Source of the DNA: Rugosibacter sp.
GTDB taxonomy: Bacteria; Pseudomonadota; Gammaproteobacteria; Burkholderiales; Rhodocyclaceae
Length of the DNA: 46,856 nt
Direction: 5' to 3'
NCBI GenBank assembly: GCA_030645365.1
Contig: JAUSMB010000029.1
Coordinates: 1-46,856 of the forward strand
The first letter of the stretch is position 1, and each line of letters begins with the position of its first letter. The notes beneath the pieces are model-generated. The model was given only the letters and a program-made list of their open reading frames with translations, was not told the DNA's origin and ran no database searches. The position numbers were made by a program, and so were the translations under genes. Below, piece after piece: positions 17,488-27,513 of this stretch.

Positions 17488-17850
17488 TTAACGCTTTTTC
17501 AGCAAAGGGCCCAGTGGATCAGGGCCACCGAGTACATGTACATGCAAATGATACACTTCCTGCCCCCCCACACGGCCGGTGTTGATGACGGTACGAAAGC
17601 CATCATTCAAACCCTGGCTTTTGGCGAGCTCACCCGTTTTGGCAAGTAGATACCCCAAGGTTTTCTGATGGCTCATATCGACCTCAGCCAAAGACTCAAT
17701 ATGTTGTTTGGGCACGATCAAAAAATGAACCGGTGCGGCGGGCTGGATATCATGAAAAACAAAAATTTCTTCGTCCTCAAAAATTTTTCTTGAGGGAATC
17801 TCTCCGCGAATGATTTTGCAAAAAATACAGTCCATTGTTGCATCACTCAT
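17488..17850 (-). CDS. hinT: HIT-family purine nucleoside phosphoramidase (HinT-like)
   Basis: HinT hydrolyses nucleoside phosphoramidates such as adenylated lysine. The 120-residue sequence has the entry [20 protein letters not shown], the substrate-pocket [19 protein letters not shown] and the catalytic histidine triad HLHVHVLGG near the C-terminus. The length is typical. The start overlaps the end of hisE (ATGA). Placement between hisE and tatA is the usual betaproteobacterial order. Confidence 0.96.
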   Translation of the reverse strand: MSDATMDCIFCKIIRGEIPSRKIFEDEEIFVFHDIQPAAPVHFLIVPKQHIESLAEVDMSHQKTLGYLLAKTGELAKSQGLNDGFRTVINTGRVGGQEVYHLHVHVLGGPDPLGPLLKKR

Positions 17851-18176
17851 TTTTCTGCTCCACGACGTTTCTTTTCGTCGATACCAGAAATCCCTTCGCG
17901 ACGACGAAACTCGGCCACCACATCATCAACACCGACATCAAATTGAGCAAGCAGCATCAAGCTGTGAAACCAGAGGTCAGTGACCTCATGCACCAAATGC
18001 AAACGGTCGCCATCCTTGGCGGCCATAATCGTTTCAGCCGCTTCCTCGGCGATTTTTTTGCAGATGGAATCAGTCCCTTTGGCATACAAACTGGCCACAT
18101 AGGAAGAATCCGGTGCGGCAGTTTTTCGCTCAACCAGGATTTTTTGCAAACGATGCAACACTTCAAGATCTATCAT
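17847..18176 (-). CDS. hisE: Phosphoribosyl-ATP diphosphatase
   Basis: HisE carries out the second step of histidine synthesis, removing pyrophosphate from phosphoribosyl-ATP. The 109 residues show the all-helical MazG-like fold with the metal-binding segment [15 protein letters not shown] and the follow-on [18 protein letters not shown]. HisE and HisI are separate proteins here, not fused as in enteric bacteria. It overlaps hisI upstream and hinT downstream by 4 bp each (ATGA). Confidence 0.97.
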   Translation of the reverse strand: MIDLEVLHRLQKILVERKTAAPDSSYVASLYAKGTDSICKKIAEEAAETIMAAKDGDRLHLVHEVTDLWFHSLMLLAQFDVGVDDVVAEFRRREGISGIDEKKRRGAEK

Positions 18177-18586
18177 TTGTAAATAGCCTCCGGTGCCTTG
18201 AGTACAGGATCAACTGTCTGCCAAATTCCCGACTCAAAACGCTGGAAAAAACAACTCTTGCGCCCCGTGTGACACGCCATGCCTGAAACTTGCTCTACCT
18301 TCAACAAGACCGCATCGTTATCGCAATCCAGTCGGATTTCCTTGACCCATTGCACATGACCCGACTCTTCTCCTTTGCGCCACAGTCGATTACGCGAACG
18401 TGACCAATAAATTGCCCGGCCTTCGGCTACTGTCAGCGACAATGCCTCGCGATTCATCCAGGCGAGCATCAAAACCTCGCCACCAGAAACTTCTTGCGCG
18501 ATCGCCGGCACCAATCCCTGGGCATCCCATTTGACCACCTCCAGCCAGGAAGTTTCATTCGCAAAAGCATCCAAGAGTTTACTCAT
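18173..18586 (-). CDS. hisI: Phosphoribosyl-AMP cyclohydrolase
   Basis: HisI opens the purine ring of phosphoribosyl-AMP, the third step of histidine synthesis. The 137-residue protein has [33 protein letters not shown] and the metal-binding [13 protein letters not shown] and [11 protein letters not shown] motifs, whose Cys residues bind zinc. It overlaps hisF by 4 bp (ATGA). Confidence 0.98.
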   Translation of the reverse strand: MSKLLDAFANETSWLEVVKWDAQGLVPAIAQEVSGGEVLMLAWMNREALSLTVAEGRAIYWSRSRNRLWRKGEESGHVQWVKEIRLDCDNDAVLLKVEQVSGMACHTGRKSCFFQRFESGIWQTVDPVLKAPEAIYK

Positions 18587-19341
18587 AACCTCACCTCGAC
18601 ACCCTGTTGCCGCATGTATTCCTTCGCTTCACGCACAGTGTATTCACCATAATGGAAAATACTCGCCGCCAACACCGCATCGGCTCGCCCCTGTGTGACC
18701 CCATCGGCCAAATGCGCGAGACTTCCCACGCCGCCACTGGCAATCACTGGAATAGTAACGGCATCGGCTACTGCGCGGGTCAATGCTAAATCAAAGCCAG
18801 ACTTTGTGCCATCACGATCCATGCTGGTAAGCAAAATTTCACCCGCACCCAGCAACTGCACCTGCCGCGCCCAGTCAATCACATCCAGGCCCACATTTTT
18901 ACGCCCACCGTGGGTAAACACCTCCCATTTACCGGGGCTTGTTTGCTTGGCATCAATTGCTACCACAATGCATTGCGTGCCGACTTTAGCTGCAGCATCA
19001 GCGACTAATTGCGGATTATTCACCGCTGCAGTATTCATGCTGACTTTATCTGCGCCTGCGTTAAGCAAACGACGTACATCCGTCACCGCACGCACACCGC
19101 CGCCGACGGTGAGCGGAATAAACACTTGGGAGGCCACTGCCTCGATAATGTGCAAAATAATGTCACGCTCATCCGAACTGGCCGTGATATCCAGAAAGGT
19201 AATTTCGTCCGCCCCCTGTACGTCATAGCGCCGAGCAATTTCAACAGGATCCCCCGCGTCGCGTAACGCGACGAAATTAACGCCTTTCACGACGCGACCG
19301 GCATTCACGTCAAGACAGGGAATAATGCGTTTGGCTAACAT
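18583..19341 (-). CDS. hisF: Imidazole glycerol phosphate synthase, cyclase subunit
   Basis: HisF is the TIM-barrel cyclase that, with ammonia from HisH, converts PRFAR to imidazole glycerol phosphate and AICAR. The 252-residue sequence begins [20 protein letters not shown], where the Asp of CLD is catalytic. It contains the phosphate-binding TVGGGVRA and [10 protein letters not shown] loops and the second catalytic Asp in [11 protein letters not shown]. It lies 21 bp after hisA and overlaps hisI. Confidence 0.99.
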   Translation of the reverse strand: MLAKRIIPCLDVNAGRVVKGVNFVALRDAGDPVEIARRYDVQGADEITFLDITASSDERDIILHIIEAVASQVFIPLTVGGGVRAVTDVRRLLNAGADKVSMNTAAVNNPQLVADAAAKVGTQCIVVAIDAKQTSPGKWEVFTHGGRKNVGLDVIDWARQVQLLGAGEILLTSMDRDGTKSGFDLALTRAVADAVTIPVIASGGVGSLAHLADGVTQGRADAVLAASIFHYGEYTVREAKEYMRQQGVEVRL

Positions 19342-19362
19342 GGCACGCGAACGTAAATAGGT

Positions 19363-20106
19363 TTAGCGATTGGAGAGCGAATCTGCCTCGGCTTGCGCGG
19401 CTTTGAAGTTCAGCGTGCCTTCATAAATCGCCCGGCCGGTAATTGCCCCCATGATGCCCTCATGCGCCACCCGGCACAGCGCCTGGATGTCTTGTAAACC
19501 TGCCATACCGCCACTAGCGATCACCGGGATAGTCAGTGCCTGGGCTAGTTTGACGGTTGCTTCGATGTTCACACCCGACAACATGCCATCCCGTCCGATG
19601 TCGGTATAAATCACTGCCTCGGCACCATAACCTTCAAATTTCTTGGCTAGATCAATCACATCATGACCGGTCAGCTTGGACCAGCCATCAACAGCCACCT
19701 TGCCCTCTTTTGCATCCAGCCCAACAATGATATGCCCGGGAAAAGCACTACACGCATCATGCAAAAACCCGGGATTCTTTACTGCCGCTGTGCCAATAAT
19801 GACATACCGAATTCCATCATCCAGACAACGCGCTATGGTATCCAGGTCACGAATGCCACCGCCCAATTGCACGGGAATTTCATCGCCGACTTCGGCAAGT
19901 ATCATCTTGATGGCGGATTCGTTTTTTGGCTTACCGGCAAACGCACCGTTCAGGTCAACCAAATGCAAGCGACGTGCGCCTTGCTCAATCCAATGCCGTG
20001 CCATAGCGGCCGGGTCTTCAGAAAACACGGTGGCATCATCCATTTCGCCCTGTTTTAAACGGACACAATGGCCATCTTTCAAATCAATTGCAGGTATGAG
20101 CAGCAT
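19363..20106 (-). CDS. hisA: ProFAR isomerase
   Basis: HisA isomerises the ProFAR aminoaldose to PRFAR. This 247-residue TIM barrel begins [20 protein letters not shown] (catalytic Asp8) and has [12 protein letters not shown], the second catalytic Asp in [12 protein letters not shown] and the phosphate loop [10 protein letters not shown]. It is homologous to the adjacent HisF, as is usual. There are 71 bp to hisH upstream, in which no other gene is evident. Confidence 0.99.
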   Translation of the reverse strand: MLLIPAIDLKDGHCVRLKQGEMDDATVFSEDPAAMARHWIEQGARRLHLVDLNGAFAGKPKNESAIKMILAEVGDEIPVQLGGGIRDLDTIARCLDDGIRYVIIGTAAVKNPGFLHDACSAFPGHIIVGLDAKEGKVAVDGWSKLTGHDVIDLAKKFEGYGAEAVIYTDIGRDGMLSGVNIEATVKLAQALTIPVIASGGMAGLQDIQALCRVAHEGIMGAITGRAIYEGTLNFKAAQAEADSLSNR

Positions 20107-20177
20107 AAAAATTAACGGTTAGAAAAGTTAGCAACAGTGGACACCCTAGTTAAATTCACAACAACGCCGACGCCTAA

Positions 20178-20837
20178 TCAAGGCTGCCAGCGCATGAAGT
20201 TTTCCAGCAAGCGTAAACCCGCTTGCGCACTTTTTTCCGGATGAAATTGGACAGCAAAGATGTTCTCGCGCGCAATGGCGCTAGTAAAGGTAATGCCATG
20301 GGTAGTCTCCCCTGCAATGCAGACGGCATCTTGCGGCTCAACATAATAGCTATGCACAAAATAAAAACGTGTTTCATCGGCAATACCATCCCATAAAGGA
20401 TGCGACCGATGCGCCTCACTCTGCCGTACCTGATTCCATCCCATATGCGGCACTTTGAGCCGCGAACCATCAGGCATAACCATGGCGGCTTGCGGAAAGC
20501 GTGGCACACGCCCGGCTAAAACCTCAAGCCCCATGACATCACCTTCTTCGGCGTGCCCAAACAGCATTTGCAACCCGACACAAATGCCCAAAAAAGGTTT
20601 TTCAGCAGCAGCACGCATCACCGCATCGCGCAGATGCCGCTCATTCAGCTCGCGCATGCAGTCCGGCATGGCCCCCTGGCCTGGCACCACCACGCGATTT
20701 GCTGCAGCAATTTCAGCCGCATCGGCGGTAACGCGCACAGAAGCATGGGGCGCCACATGCTCAATGGCTTTAGCCACGGAGCGCAAATTACCCATGCCGT
20801 AATCGACCACTGCAACCGACATAGCCATCGTATTCAT
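20178..20837 (-). CDS. hisH: Imidazole glycerol phosphate synthase, glutaminase subunit
   Basis: HisH is the class I glutamine amidotransferase that feeds ammonia to HisF. The conserved elements are SVAVVDYGMGNLRSV at the start, VPGQGAMPDCM, the nucleophile Cys in LGICVGLQMLF and the His-Glu pair in AVQFHPEKSAQAG. I start at 20837 (219 residues, MNTMAMSV), 8 nt after the hisB stop; ATG at 20822 is an alternative. The open frame extends upstream into hisB but has no similarity there. Confidence 0.97.
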   Translation of the reverse strand: MNTMAMSVAVVDYGMGNLRSVAKAIEHVAPHASVRVTADAAEIAAANRVVVPGQGAMPDCMRELNERHLRDAVMRAAAEKPFLGICVGLQMLFGHAEEGDVMGLEVLAGRVPRFPQAAMVMPDGSRLKVPHMGWNQVRQSEAHRSHPLWDGIADETRFYFVHSYYVEPQDAVCIAGETTHGITFTSAIARENIFAVQFHPEKSAQAGLRLLENFMRWQP

Positions 20838-20844
20838 GCTTGAG

Positions 20845-21432
20845 TCAGAGCGAGCCTTTAGTCGAAGGAATAGCATCCGCAGCACGCGCATCGGTCTCAA
20901 TAGCCATGCGCAATGCGCGGGCAAAGGCCTTGAATACGGTTTCTGCCTGATGATGGGCATTCACGCCGCTGAGGTTATCAATGTGCAGAGAAATTCCTGC
21001 GTGATTGACTAATCCCTGAAAAAACTCATGAATCAAATCGACATCAAATTCACCAATGGCGGCACGCGTAAAAGGCACGTTGAAAACCAGACCAGGGCGG
21101 CCAGACAAATCAACGACCACGCGCGACAAGGCTTCATCCAGCGGCACATAAGCATGCCCATAGCGGCGCAAGCCTTTTTTATCACCCAAAGCTTTGGCCA
21201 ATGCCTGGCCGAAAGTAATGCCTACATCCTCTACCGTGTGATGTGCATCAATATGCAGATCTCCCACGGCGTCGATCATGAGATCGATCATGCCATGCCG
21301 CGCAATCTGGTCGAGCATGTGATCAAAAAATCCAACGCCGGTAGAGAGCTTGGCAACACCCGTGCCATCCAGATTGATGGCAACGCGAATACGGGTTTCG
21401 AGGGTATTACGAGAAACGTCAGCTTGCCGCAT
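20845..21432 (-). CDS. hisB: Imidazoleglycerol-phosphate dehydratase
   Basis: HisB dehydrates imidazole glycerol phosphate to imidazole acetol phosphate. This is the monofunctional 195-residue form without the histidinol phosphatase domain of enteric bacteria. The Mn-binding histidines are visible in [38 protein letters not shown] and [17 protein letters not shown]. It is the first gene of the left histidine operon and is divergent from hisC. Confidence 0.98.
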   Translation of the reverse strand: MRQADVSRNTLETRIRVAINLDGTGVAKLSTGVGFFDHMLDQIARHGMIDLMIDAVGDLHIDAHHTVEDVGITFGQALAKALGDKKGLRRYGHAYVPLDEALSRVVVDLSGRPGLVFNVPFTRAAIGEFDVDLIHEFFQGLVNHAGISLHIDNLSGVNAHHQAETVFKAFARALRMAIETDARAADAIPSTKGSL

Positions 21433-21548
21433 GGCAGTCTTCTACACGCAGTTGAACAAGAACAGCATGATACCATCGTCAAAGTTTCGTTTTCACGCAT
21501 TATGCAACCTTACAATCAATCCTTACACCTCGACTAATCCATAAAACC
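21433..21548. promoter_or_regulatory. Divergent promoter region between hisB and hisC
   Basis: This 116-bp gap separates two divergent starts, so it should contain promoters for both the hisBHAFIE-hinT-tat set (minus) and hisC (plus). For hisC, a TACAAT -10-like hexamer with a poor -35 lies about 40 bp upstream of the ATG. For hisB I see no clear pair. No His-rich leader peptide or attenuator hairpin was recognised. Confidence 0.4.
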
Positions 21549-22607
21549 ATGTCCGAATTCTGGAGCGATATTGTCAAAAGGCTCACGCCTTATGTCCCCG
21601 GCGAACAGCCCAAGCTGGCCAATCTGGTTAAGCTCAACACCAACGAAAACCCCTACGATCCCAGTCCACGCGTGCTTAAAGCCATTCGCGGTGCTGTGGG
21701 GGAAAATTTACGGCTTTATCCAGACCCGAATGCCGATGTGCTCAAAGAGGCCATTGCCGACCACTTTGCTGTGACATCCATCAACGTGTTTGTGGGCAAT
21801 GGCTCTGACGAAATTTTGGCGCACGTTTTTTTGGGCTTGCTCAAACATGACCAGCCGGTACTTTTCCCCGACATCACTTACAGCTTTTATCCCGTGTATT
21901 GCGGATTGTATGAAATTGCTTTTAACACCGTACCGCTGGCTAAAGACTTTTCGATCCGCATTGCAGACTATGACCAACCCAATGGCGGCATTATTTTTCC
22001 CAACCCGAATGCCCCCACAGGTCGAGCAATTTCTCTAGACGAAATAGAGCAGCTTTTGCAAATGCATCCGCATAAAGTAATAGTGATCGACGAAGCCTAT
22101 GTTGATTTTGGCGGCGAGAGTGCCATTCCCCTCACCCATCGCTATCCGAATCTGCTGGTCGTGCACACCTTCTCCAAATCGCGCTCACTGGCTGGTTTGC
22201 GCGTGGGGTTTGCCATTGGCCATTCCGATTTAATTGAAGCGCTCGAGCGGGTAAAAAACAGCTTCAACTCTTACCCGCTGGATCGCCTTGCCATGACCGG
22301 CGCCATCGCCGCACTGGAAGACACCGCCCATTTTGAAAGAACCCGCAAAGCCATCATTCATACGCGCGAAAACTTGATATCCGCGCTGGAAGCACTTGGC
22401 TTTGAAGTACTGCCCTCGGTTGCGAACTTTGTCTTTGTCCGCCACCCACAGCACGACGCCGAAAAGTCGGCGTTGGCACTACGCCAACATGGCATCGTGG
22501 TACGCCATTTCAAGTTGCCACGCATTGAACAATTTCTGCGCATTACCATCGGTACTGATGATCAATGCGCAATTCTGCTCAAGGCTCTCGAGGAAATTCT
22601 GGCATAA
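21549..22607 (+). CDS. hisC: Histidinol-phosphate aminotransferase
   Basis: HisC transfers the amino group from glutamate to imidazole acetol phosphate, using PLP. The 352-residue protein has [13 protein letters not shown] at the start, the PLP-contacting [16 protein letters not shown] and the Schiff-base lysine Lys210 in [15 protein letters not shown]. It lies on the plus strand between minus-strand hisB and hisD, the reverse of the usual collinear order. Residues near 303-312 (EKSALALRQ) fall on a probable dispersed repeat copy. The next gene starts 9 bp downstream. Confidence 0.98.
   Translation: MSEFWSDIVKRLTPYVPGEQPKLANLVKLNTNENPYDPSPRVLKAIRGAVGENLRLYPDPNADVLKEAIADHFAVTSINVFVGNGSDEILAHVFLGLLKHDQPVLFPDITYSFYPVYCGLYEIAFNTVPLAKDFSIRIADYDQPNGGIIFPNPNAPTGRAISLDEIEQLLQMHPHKVIVIDEAYVDFGGESAIPLTHRYPNLLVVHTFSKSRSLAGLRVGFAIGHSDLIEALERVKNSFNSYPLDRLAMTGAIAALEDTAHFERTRKAIIHTRENLISALEALGFEVLPSVANFVFVRHPQHDAEKSALALRQHGIVVRHFKLPRIEQFLRITIGTDDQCAILLKALEEILA
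22462..22486 (+). repeat. Probable dispersed repeat copy in hisC
   Basis: The plus strand reads AAAAGTCGGCGTTGGCACT followed by ACGCCA. The first 11 nt match the core exactly and the rest partly (about 21 of 26). It is in the sense direction, read as EKSALALR. The alignment length with other HisC proteins seems unchanged here, so this is weaker than the other copies. Confidence 0.5.
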
Positions 22608-22616
22608 CGCTAATCC

Positions 22617-23873
22617 ATGGCAATAAAAAACACCTACAGCGTCATTGCCTTGCTATTTTTAGTAACGACGACTTATTACGCACTCAACGCGCACGCTGCC
22701 AGCCCGGATTTTATCGCTGACCAAATCAAGCATCGACAGTCTTTGACCAACAATGATCATGGCGAGGAAGGCGTTAAATTTTCCTGCGGGAAAGAACAAT
22801 TGCATGATGTTGAACGCGACATGCTTGGCTATCTCACCCAACTGGGTATTGCTCCGGCACTCGTTAATCACACTTTTTTAGCCGACGCCGAAAGTTTAAT
22901 CTTCCAGCTGGCAACACCGCCTGGAGATGTTTCAACCATTGATCTACGATTTCGTCCTGAAATGGAAATTAGCGATCAGCTTATTTCCCTTCCATCCCGC
23001 CATGGAAAACCAACGACTGTGCTCACTGTTTCAGAAAAAGAAATTGTTTTGTCCCTTATGCAGCACGGTCGGCTTACCGAGTTTTCTGGTGACCAGTGCA
23101 GCTTTCAGGTCTTTCGCGATCACGTAGGTATCCGTCAAAATATTGTTGCCTGGGCCGAAAATCTTGAATGGAACTGGCCCGATGGAAAGCGCGCCCGATG
23201 GAACACGCGTTATTGGAAAAAAGGAACGCCGCTACCTGGCGTATCAATATCAAAAGCAGTAGCAGACGTTTTCCTGAATCAGAAGAAATACTCTATCGGC
23301 TGCTATACGGCAACAAAATTGGTCATGGTCCATGGTGTGCTTGATTACTACGCGCGCATCAAAAACAGCCCTGCCGACTTAACCGAGATTGAACAACGGC
23401 TCATGGCGGGCGATAACGACCCCTTAGTACGGATGGAGCCACGTGCCGTCTGGGCCTTCGAAGAAGATTTTGACGCAAGCGAATTGTGGCAAAAAGGAAA
23501 ATTGCTTGAAATGCGCTACAACATTCCTGCAAGAAATTTTGTGCCAGGTGATTGGGGATACTTATTAAATACCGATCCGATCACCGCCAAAAAGATAGGC
23601 TATGAAGGATCCAATGCCATTTATCTTGGCCGTGGAAAATTCGATGACTACTACAACGACCACAATCATTCCTATCTGTTCCGGGAAAAACTCGATGAAG
23701 TTTACCAATGGCGCAACAAAGTCTTTAGTCGGCAGCGCGATATTGCCAAAGTCCGCCCATTGACCGAGCGTGACATTGAAAAACTTGAAGCAACCCCTGA
23801 AAAAGGCGGACTTATCATGGATATGCGGGTTTATTTTCCGCCATTTTCGCCTCCTTCAGCGAATGTCCATTAA
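22617..23873 (+). CDS. Exported protein resembling protein-glutamine gamma-glutamyltransferase (Tgl)
   Basis: This 418-residue protein has an N-terminal signal peptide (hydrophobic residues 7-20, cleavage near AHAAS), so it should be periplasmic. From residue 220 it resembles Bacillus spore-coat transglutaminase Tgl as I recall it: a candidate nucleophile Cys229 in YSIGCYTATKLVMVHGVLDYY, split here at the helix, then VPGDWGYLLNTDP and EGSNAIYLGRGKFDDYYNDHNH. Tgl cross-links proteins through Gln-Lys bonds. In Tgl the residue before the Cys is, as I recall, Glu; here it is Gly. Residues 30-200 are not recognised. It follows hisC by 9 bp and is probably co-transcribed, yet has no link to histidine synthesis. 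The function is inferred. Confidence 0.55.
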   Translation: MAIKNTYSVIALLFLVTTTYYALNAHAASPDFIADQIKHRQSLTNNDHGEEGVKFSCGKEQLHDVERDMLGYLTQLGIAPALVNHTFLADAESLIFQLATPPGDVSTIDLRFRPEMEISDQLISLPSRHGKPTTVLTVSEKEIVLSLMQHGRLTEFSGDQCSFQVFRDHVGIRQNIVAWAENLEWNWPDGKRARWNTRYWKKGTPLPGVSISKAVADVFLNQKKYSIGCYTATKLVMVHGVLDYYARIKNSPADLTEIEQRLMAGDNDPLVRMEPRAVWAFEEDFDASELWQKGKLLEMRYNIPARNFVPGDWGYLLNTDPITAKKIGYEGSNAIYLGRGKFDDYYNDHNHSYLFREKLDEVYQWRNKVFSRQRDIAKVRPLTERDIEKLEATPEKGGLIMDMRVYFPPFSPPSANVH

Positions 23874-23911
23874 GTCGGAAACGTGAAACTTCGTCTGTAG
23901 CCTATACAAAG

Positions 23912-23937
23912 AAAAGTCGGCGCTGGTGAAGCGGCGA
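23912..23937 (+). repeat. Dispersed repeat copy in the gap between the Tgl-like gene and hisD
   Basis: The plus strand reads AAAAGTCGGCGCTGGTGAA followed by GCGGCGA, a full core match. It is the only strong copy outside a gene, in the 104-bp convergent gap. Confidence 0.85.
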
Positions 23938-23949
23938 TAACGCCTTTTT
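23933..23949 (+). terminator. Possible short intrinsic terminator after the Tgl-like gene
   Basis: A GGCG stem, ATAA loop, CGCC stem and five T follow the Tgl-like gene by about 60 bp. The stem is only 4 bp, so efficiency is doubtful. Its left arm is formed by the tail of the dispersed repeat copy. Confidence 0.35.
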
Positions 23950-23977
23950 GCGAACCCTTTAAACGCTTACGAAGGGC

Positions 23978-25285
23978 TTACAACTTGATACGCAACTCCG
24001 CCGCACGGGCATGTGCCGTGAGTCCTTCGCCATATGCCAATGTCGCGGCAATCGGGCCTAAGGTTTGGGCACCTGCGGCTGAGACTTCAATCAGGCTGCT
24101 GCGTTTTTGGAAGTCGTACACGCCGAGCGGCGAAGAAAAACGCGCGCTACGTGACGTGGGCAGTACATGGTTCGGCCCGGCGCAGTAGTCGCCCAAGGAT
24201 TCGGAAGCATACTGGCCAATGAAAATCGCGCCCGCATGGCGAATTTTTTCGACCAGCAGATTCGGTTCGGCAACGGCCAGTTCAAGATGTTCTGGGGCGA
24301 TGCGATTGGCGATAGTGCAGGCCTCGGTCAGATCGGCAACCTGAATCAGCGCACCGCGCCCTTTGAGCGAGGCCTCGATTACTGCGCGACGCGACATTGT
24401 TGGCAGCAGTTTTTCAATACTGGCAGCGACGCGCTCAATGAATACCGCATCGGGACACAGCAAAATGGATTGCGCCAGCTCATCATGCTCGGCTTGAGCG
24501 AAAAGATCCATGGCCACCCAGTCCGGATTGGCAGAAGCATCCGCAATCACCAGCACTTCGGAAGGCCCTGCGATCATGTCGATGCCGACTGTGCCGAACA
24601 CGCGCCGCTTGGCTGCGGCAACATAGGCGTTGCCGGGGCCGACGATTTTGTCGACTTGCGGAATAGTCTGCGTACCGTAGGCCAGCGCTGCCACGGCTTG
24701 TGCGCCACCAATGGTAAAGACGCGATCAACACCGGCCAGGTGGGCTGCGGCCAGCACCAGCGCATTTTTTTCACCACGCGGCGTAGGTACAACCATGATG
24801 AGCTCACCCACGCCAGCCACTTTGGCAGGCAATGCATTCATCAACACAGAACTGGGATATGCCGCTTTGCCACCAGGCACATACAAACCCACGCGATCCA
24901 GCGGCGTGATTTTTTGCCCGAGCCGGGTACCGCGCATTGCGCCTTCAGTTTCGGTATAGCTCCACGATTCAACCTTTTGCCGTTCGTGATAGCTACAAAT
25001 GCGTGCGGCTGCAGCTTCCAACGCTTGGCGCTGATCGGTAGGCAAGGTATCAAATGCAATGGCGAGTTCAGCCGAAGACAACGACAACTCAGCCATCGTA
25101 CTAGCGGCAAGCCCGTCAAAACGCTGGGTGTATTCAAGCACGGCGGCATCGCCTCGCTGACGCACCTGGATCAGAATGTCGGCGACAGCCCGCTCGATGC
25201 CGTCATCTGTCGCATGGTCAAAAGCAAGCAGCGCATCAAGCATTGCCAGAAAATCCGGCATGCGCGTGGATAAACGCCGCATCAT
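23978..25285 (-). CDS. hisD: Histidinol dehydrogenase
   Basis: HisD performs the last two oxidations, histidinol to histidine, with NAD and zinc. The 435-residue sequence contains [25 protein letters not shown], split here at the loop, then [49 protein letters not shown] with the zinc and catalytic residues, and [12 protein letters not shown] near the end. The start overlaps the hisG stop (ATGA), with two successive ATG codons available. Confidence 0.98.
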   Translation of the reverse strand: MMRRLSTRMPDFLAMLDALLAFDHATDDGIERAVADILIQVRQRGDAAVLEYTQRFDGLAASTMAELSLSSAELAIAFDTLPTDQRQALEAAAARICSYHERQKVESWSYTETEGAMRGTRLGQKITPLDRVGLYVPGGKAAYPSSVLMNALPAKVAGVGELIMVVPTPRGEKNALVLAAAHLAGVDRVFTIGGAQAVAALAYGTQTIPQVDKIVGPGNAYVAAAKRRVFGTVGIDMIAGPSEVLVIADASANPDWVAMDLFAQAEHDELAQSILLCPDAVFIERVAASIEKLLPTMSRRAVIEASLKGRGALIQVADLTEACTIANRIAPEHLELAVAEPNLLVEKIRHAGAIFIGQYASESLGDYCAGPNHVLPTSRSARFSSPLGVYDFQKRSSLIEVSAAGAQTLGPIAATLAYGEGLTAHARAAELRIKL

Positions 25286-25953
25286 GGCTCAGGAATCCCT
25301 GCAATGGCACCGGCAAAAGCATCGATCAACGGCTGCAAGCGGTCACGCTTCATTTTCAATGCGGCTTGATTCACCACCAGACGCGATGAAATCTGCATAA
25401 TTTCTTCGACTTCAAGCAAGTGGTTGGCGCGCAGGGTTGCGCCACTCGAGACTAGATCAACGATGGCATCGGCCAACCCAACCAGCGGTGCGAGCTCCAT
25501 CGAACCATATAGCTTGATCAAATCAACATGCACGCCTTTGGCAGCAAAATGCTCGCGCGCAGTATTGAGGTATTTAGTTGCCACGCGCAAGCGCGCGCCG
25601 CGCTTTACCGCAGCAACATAGTCAAACCCTTCAGGCACAGCCACCGCCATACGACACTTGGCGATCTTCAAATCCAGTGGCTGGTACAGGCCTGCCCCGC
25701 CGTGCTCAAGCAGCACATCCTTGCCGGCAATACCAATATCGGCAGCGCCGTATTGCACATAGGTCGGCACATCCGAAGCACGCACAATCACCAAGCGGAC
25801 ATCTTCACGGTTAGTGCCTATGATGAGCTTGCGCGACTCTTCGGGATTTTCGCTCGGCACGATACCCGCCGCTGCGAGCAGTGGCAGAGTTTCTTCAAAA
25901 ATACGGCCCTTGGAAAGGGCGATGGTCAACATGTTGATACTGGCAGGGCTCAT
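25282..25953 (-). CDS. hisG: ATP phosphoribosyltransferase, short form
   Basis: HisG catalyses the first step of histidine synthesis, joining ATP and PRPP. At 223 residues it is the short form (HisG-S), which lacks the C-terminal regulatory domain and normally needs HisZ; no hisZ is in this window. Landmarks are [34 protein letters not shown] and the PRPP loop [17 protein letters not shown] at 25932 is an alternative start closer to family N-termini. It begins 4 bp after the murA stop. Confidence 0.97.
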   Translation of the reverse strand: MSPASINMLTIALSKGRIFEETLPLLAAAGIVPSENPEESRKLIIGTNREDVRLVIVRASDVPTYVQYGAADIGIAGKDVLLEHGGAGLYQPLDLKIAKCRMAVAVPEGFDYVAAVKRGARLRVATKYLNTAREHFAAKGVHVDLIKLYGSMELAPLVGLADAIVDLVSSGATLRANHLLEVEEIMQISSRLVVNQAALKMKRDRLQPLIDAFAGAIAGIPEP

Positions 25954-25957
25954 GAGA

Positions 25958-27226
25958 CTATTTTAACCGCGCCACGCGTGCGCCCAGTGCACTGAGTTTT
26001 TGATCCAGCGCTTCATAGCCTCGATCAAGGTGATAAATCCGTTCGATCACTGTTTCACCCTGCGCAACCAGACCTGCAATCACCAAGCTTGCCGATGCAC
26101 GTAAGTCGGTAGCCATCACGGTGGCGCCTTGTAGTTCGGCTACGCCTTTAACAAAGGCCGTGTTGCCATCAATCTTGATATCAGCACCCAGACGAATGAG
26201 TTCAACCGCATGCATGAAGCGGTTTTCGAAAATCGTTTCACGAATAACCGCTGTGCCATCGGCTACTGCATTGATAGCCATGAATTGCGCCTGCATATCC
26301 GTGGGAAATGCCGGATAGGGTGCCGTGCGTATGCTCACCGCATTGAGTCGCGCCGGAGCCTTGAGGCGGATCGCATCGCGCTCAGATGTAATCTCGCAGC
26401 CGGTATCCATGAGCTTGTCGATCACCGCATCAAGATAAGCTGACGAAGTGCCGGTCAATCGCACATCACCACCCGTCGCGGCGGCAGCGCATAAATAAGT
26501 GCCAGTCTCGATGCGATCGGGCATCACGCGGTGGGTTGCGCCATGCAAAGCTTCGACGCCCTGAATGCGGATGACATCACTGCCCGCGCCAGAAACCCGC
26601 GCACCCATGGCATTAAGACAGGTGGCCAAGTCCACTACTTCTGGCTCACGCGCAGCGTTCTCGATAATCGTTTCACCTGTACCAAGGCAGGCCGCCATCA
26701 TCAGATTTTCAGTGCCTGTTACCGTCACCATGTCAGTGAAAATGCGCGCGCCTTTGAGACGGGTTGCTTGAGCGTGCACGTAACCATGCTCGACGGAAAT
26801 CTCCGCACCCATCGCCGTTAAGCCTTTGATGTGTTGATCGACGGGGCGTGCACCAATCGCACAACCGCCAGGCAGTGAAACTTTTGCCTCACCGGCACGC
26901 GCGACCAATGGACCCAGCACAAGTATCGCGGCGCGCATGGTTTTGACCAGTTCATAGGGCGCCAGTGGATTATCAAGGGCTGAAGCATCCAAGGTTACCG
27001 TATCACCAGCGGCGTCTTTTCCTGCTTCTCGCGCCACCTTAACGCCAATTTGCTCGAGCAACCTAAGCATCGTGCCAATGTCATTCAGATGCGGCACATG
27101 GGTAAAGGTGACCGGCTCACGGGTGAGCAATGCAGCGCACAACAAAGGTAACGCAGCGTTTTTTGCACCGGAAATAGCAATCTCGCCACGGAGCGCAACA
27201 CCTCCGGAAATCTGTAATTTATCCAT
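25958..27226 (-). CDS. murA: UDP-N-acetylglucosamine 1-carboxyvinyltransferase
   Basis: MurA transfers enolpyruvate from PEP to UDP-GlcNAc, the first committed step of peptidoglycan synthesis, and is the fosfomycin target. I start at 27226 (422 residues, [16 protein letters not shown]), not at the upstream ATG, because homology begins there. The catalytic Lys22-Asn23 in [11 protein letters not shown] and Cys122 in [14 protein letters not shown] are present, so the enzyme should be fosfomycin-sensitive at that residue. The start overlaps the ibaG end by 8 bp. A weak copy of the dispersed repeat (26995-27020) encodes KDAAGDTV at residues about 70-77. Confidence 0.98.
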   Translation of the reverse strand: MDKLQISGGVALRGEIAISGAKNAALPLLCAALLTREPVTFTHVPHLNDIGTMLRLLEQIGVKVAREAGKDAAGDTVTLDASALDNPLAPYELVKTMRAAILVLGPLVARAGEAKVSLPGGCAIGARPVDQHIKGLTAMGAEISVEHGYVHAQATRLKGARIFTDMVTVTGTENLMMAACLGTGETIIENAAREPEVVDLATCLNAMGARVSGAGSDVIRIQGVEALHGATHRVMPDRIETGTYLCAAAATGGDVRLTGTSSAYLDAVIDKLMDTGCEITSERDAIRLKAPARLNAVSIRTAPYPAFPTDMQAQFMAINAVADGTAVIRETIFENRFMHAVELIRLGADIKIDGNTAFVKGVAELQGATVMATDLRASASLVIAGLVAQGETVIERIYHLDRGYEALDQKLSALGARVARLK

Positions 27227-27461
27227 TCGCACGCCACTCTTCGGGCGTGAGCGTCTGCATCGACAAGGCATGCAGCTCACCTGAATCAAAGTGTTGTTTA
27301 AGAATGGCATTAACCCGCTGCTGTCGCTTGATGCGATTCAATCCCGCGAATTCATTACTCACGATCAGCGCGGAAAAGTGTGCGCCATCGCCTTCAACCA
27401 ATAGATGCTCACAAGGAAGCGCATCCACAATCCACGATTCCAGTTTTTTAGGATCTAACAT
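27219..27461 (-). CDS. ibaG: BolA-family protein (IbaG/YrbA-like)
   Basis: This 80-residue BolA-like protein shows [27 protein letters not shown], split at the helix, and [16 protein letters not shown]. BolA proteins work with monothiol glutaredoxins in Fe-S handling and acid stress. Position directly upstream of murA, as in many Proteobacteria including E. coli, favours the IbaG subtype. An AAGGAG ribosome-binding site precedes the ATG by 6 nt. Its end overlaps the murA start. Confidence 0.93.
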   Translation of the reverse strand: MLDPKKLESWIVDALPCEHLLVEGDGAHFSALIVSNEFAGLNRIKRQQRVNAILKQHFDSGELHALSMQTLTPEEWRANG

Positions 27462-27513
27462 CTTTTACTCCTTAACGAATTGAGTCGCCTAGTGTTTTTT
27501 GCTGCACACAAAA

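Noticed and set aside
24167..25273. Plus-strand open frame of 368 codons
   Set aside because: It is antisense to hisD along its whole length, with no domain of its own.
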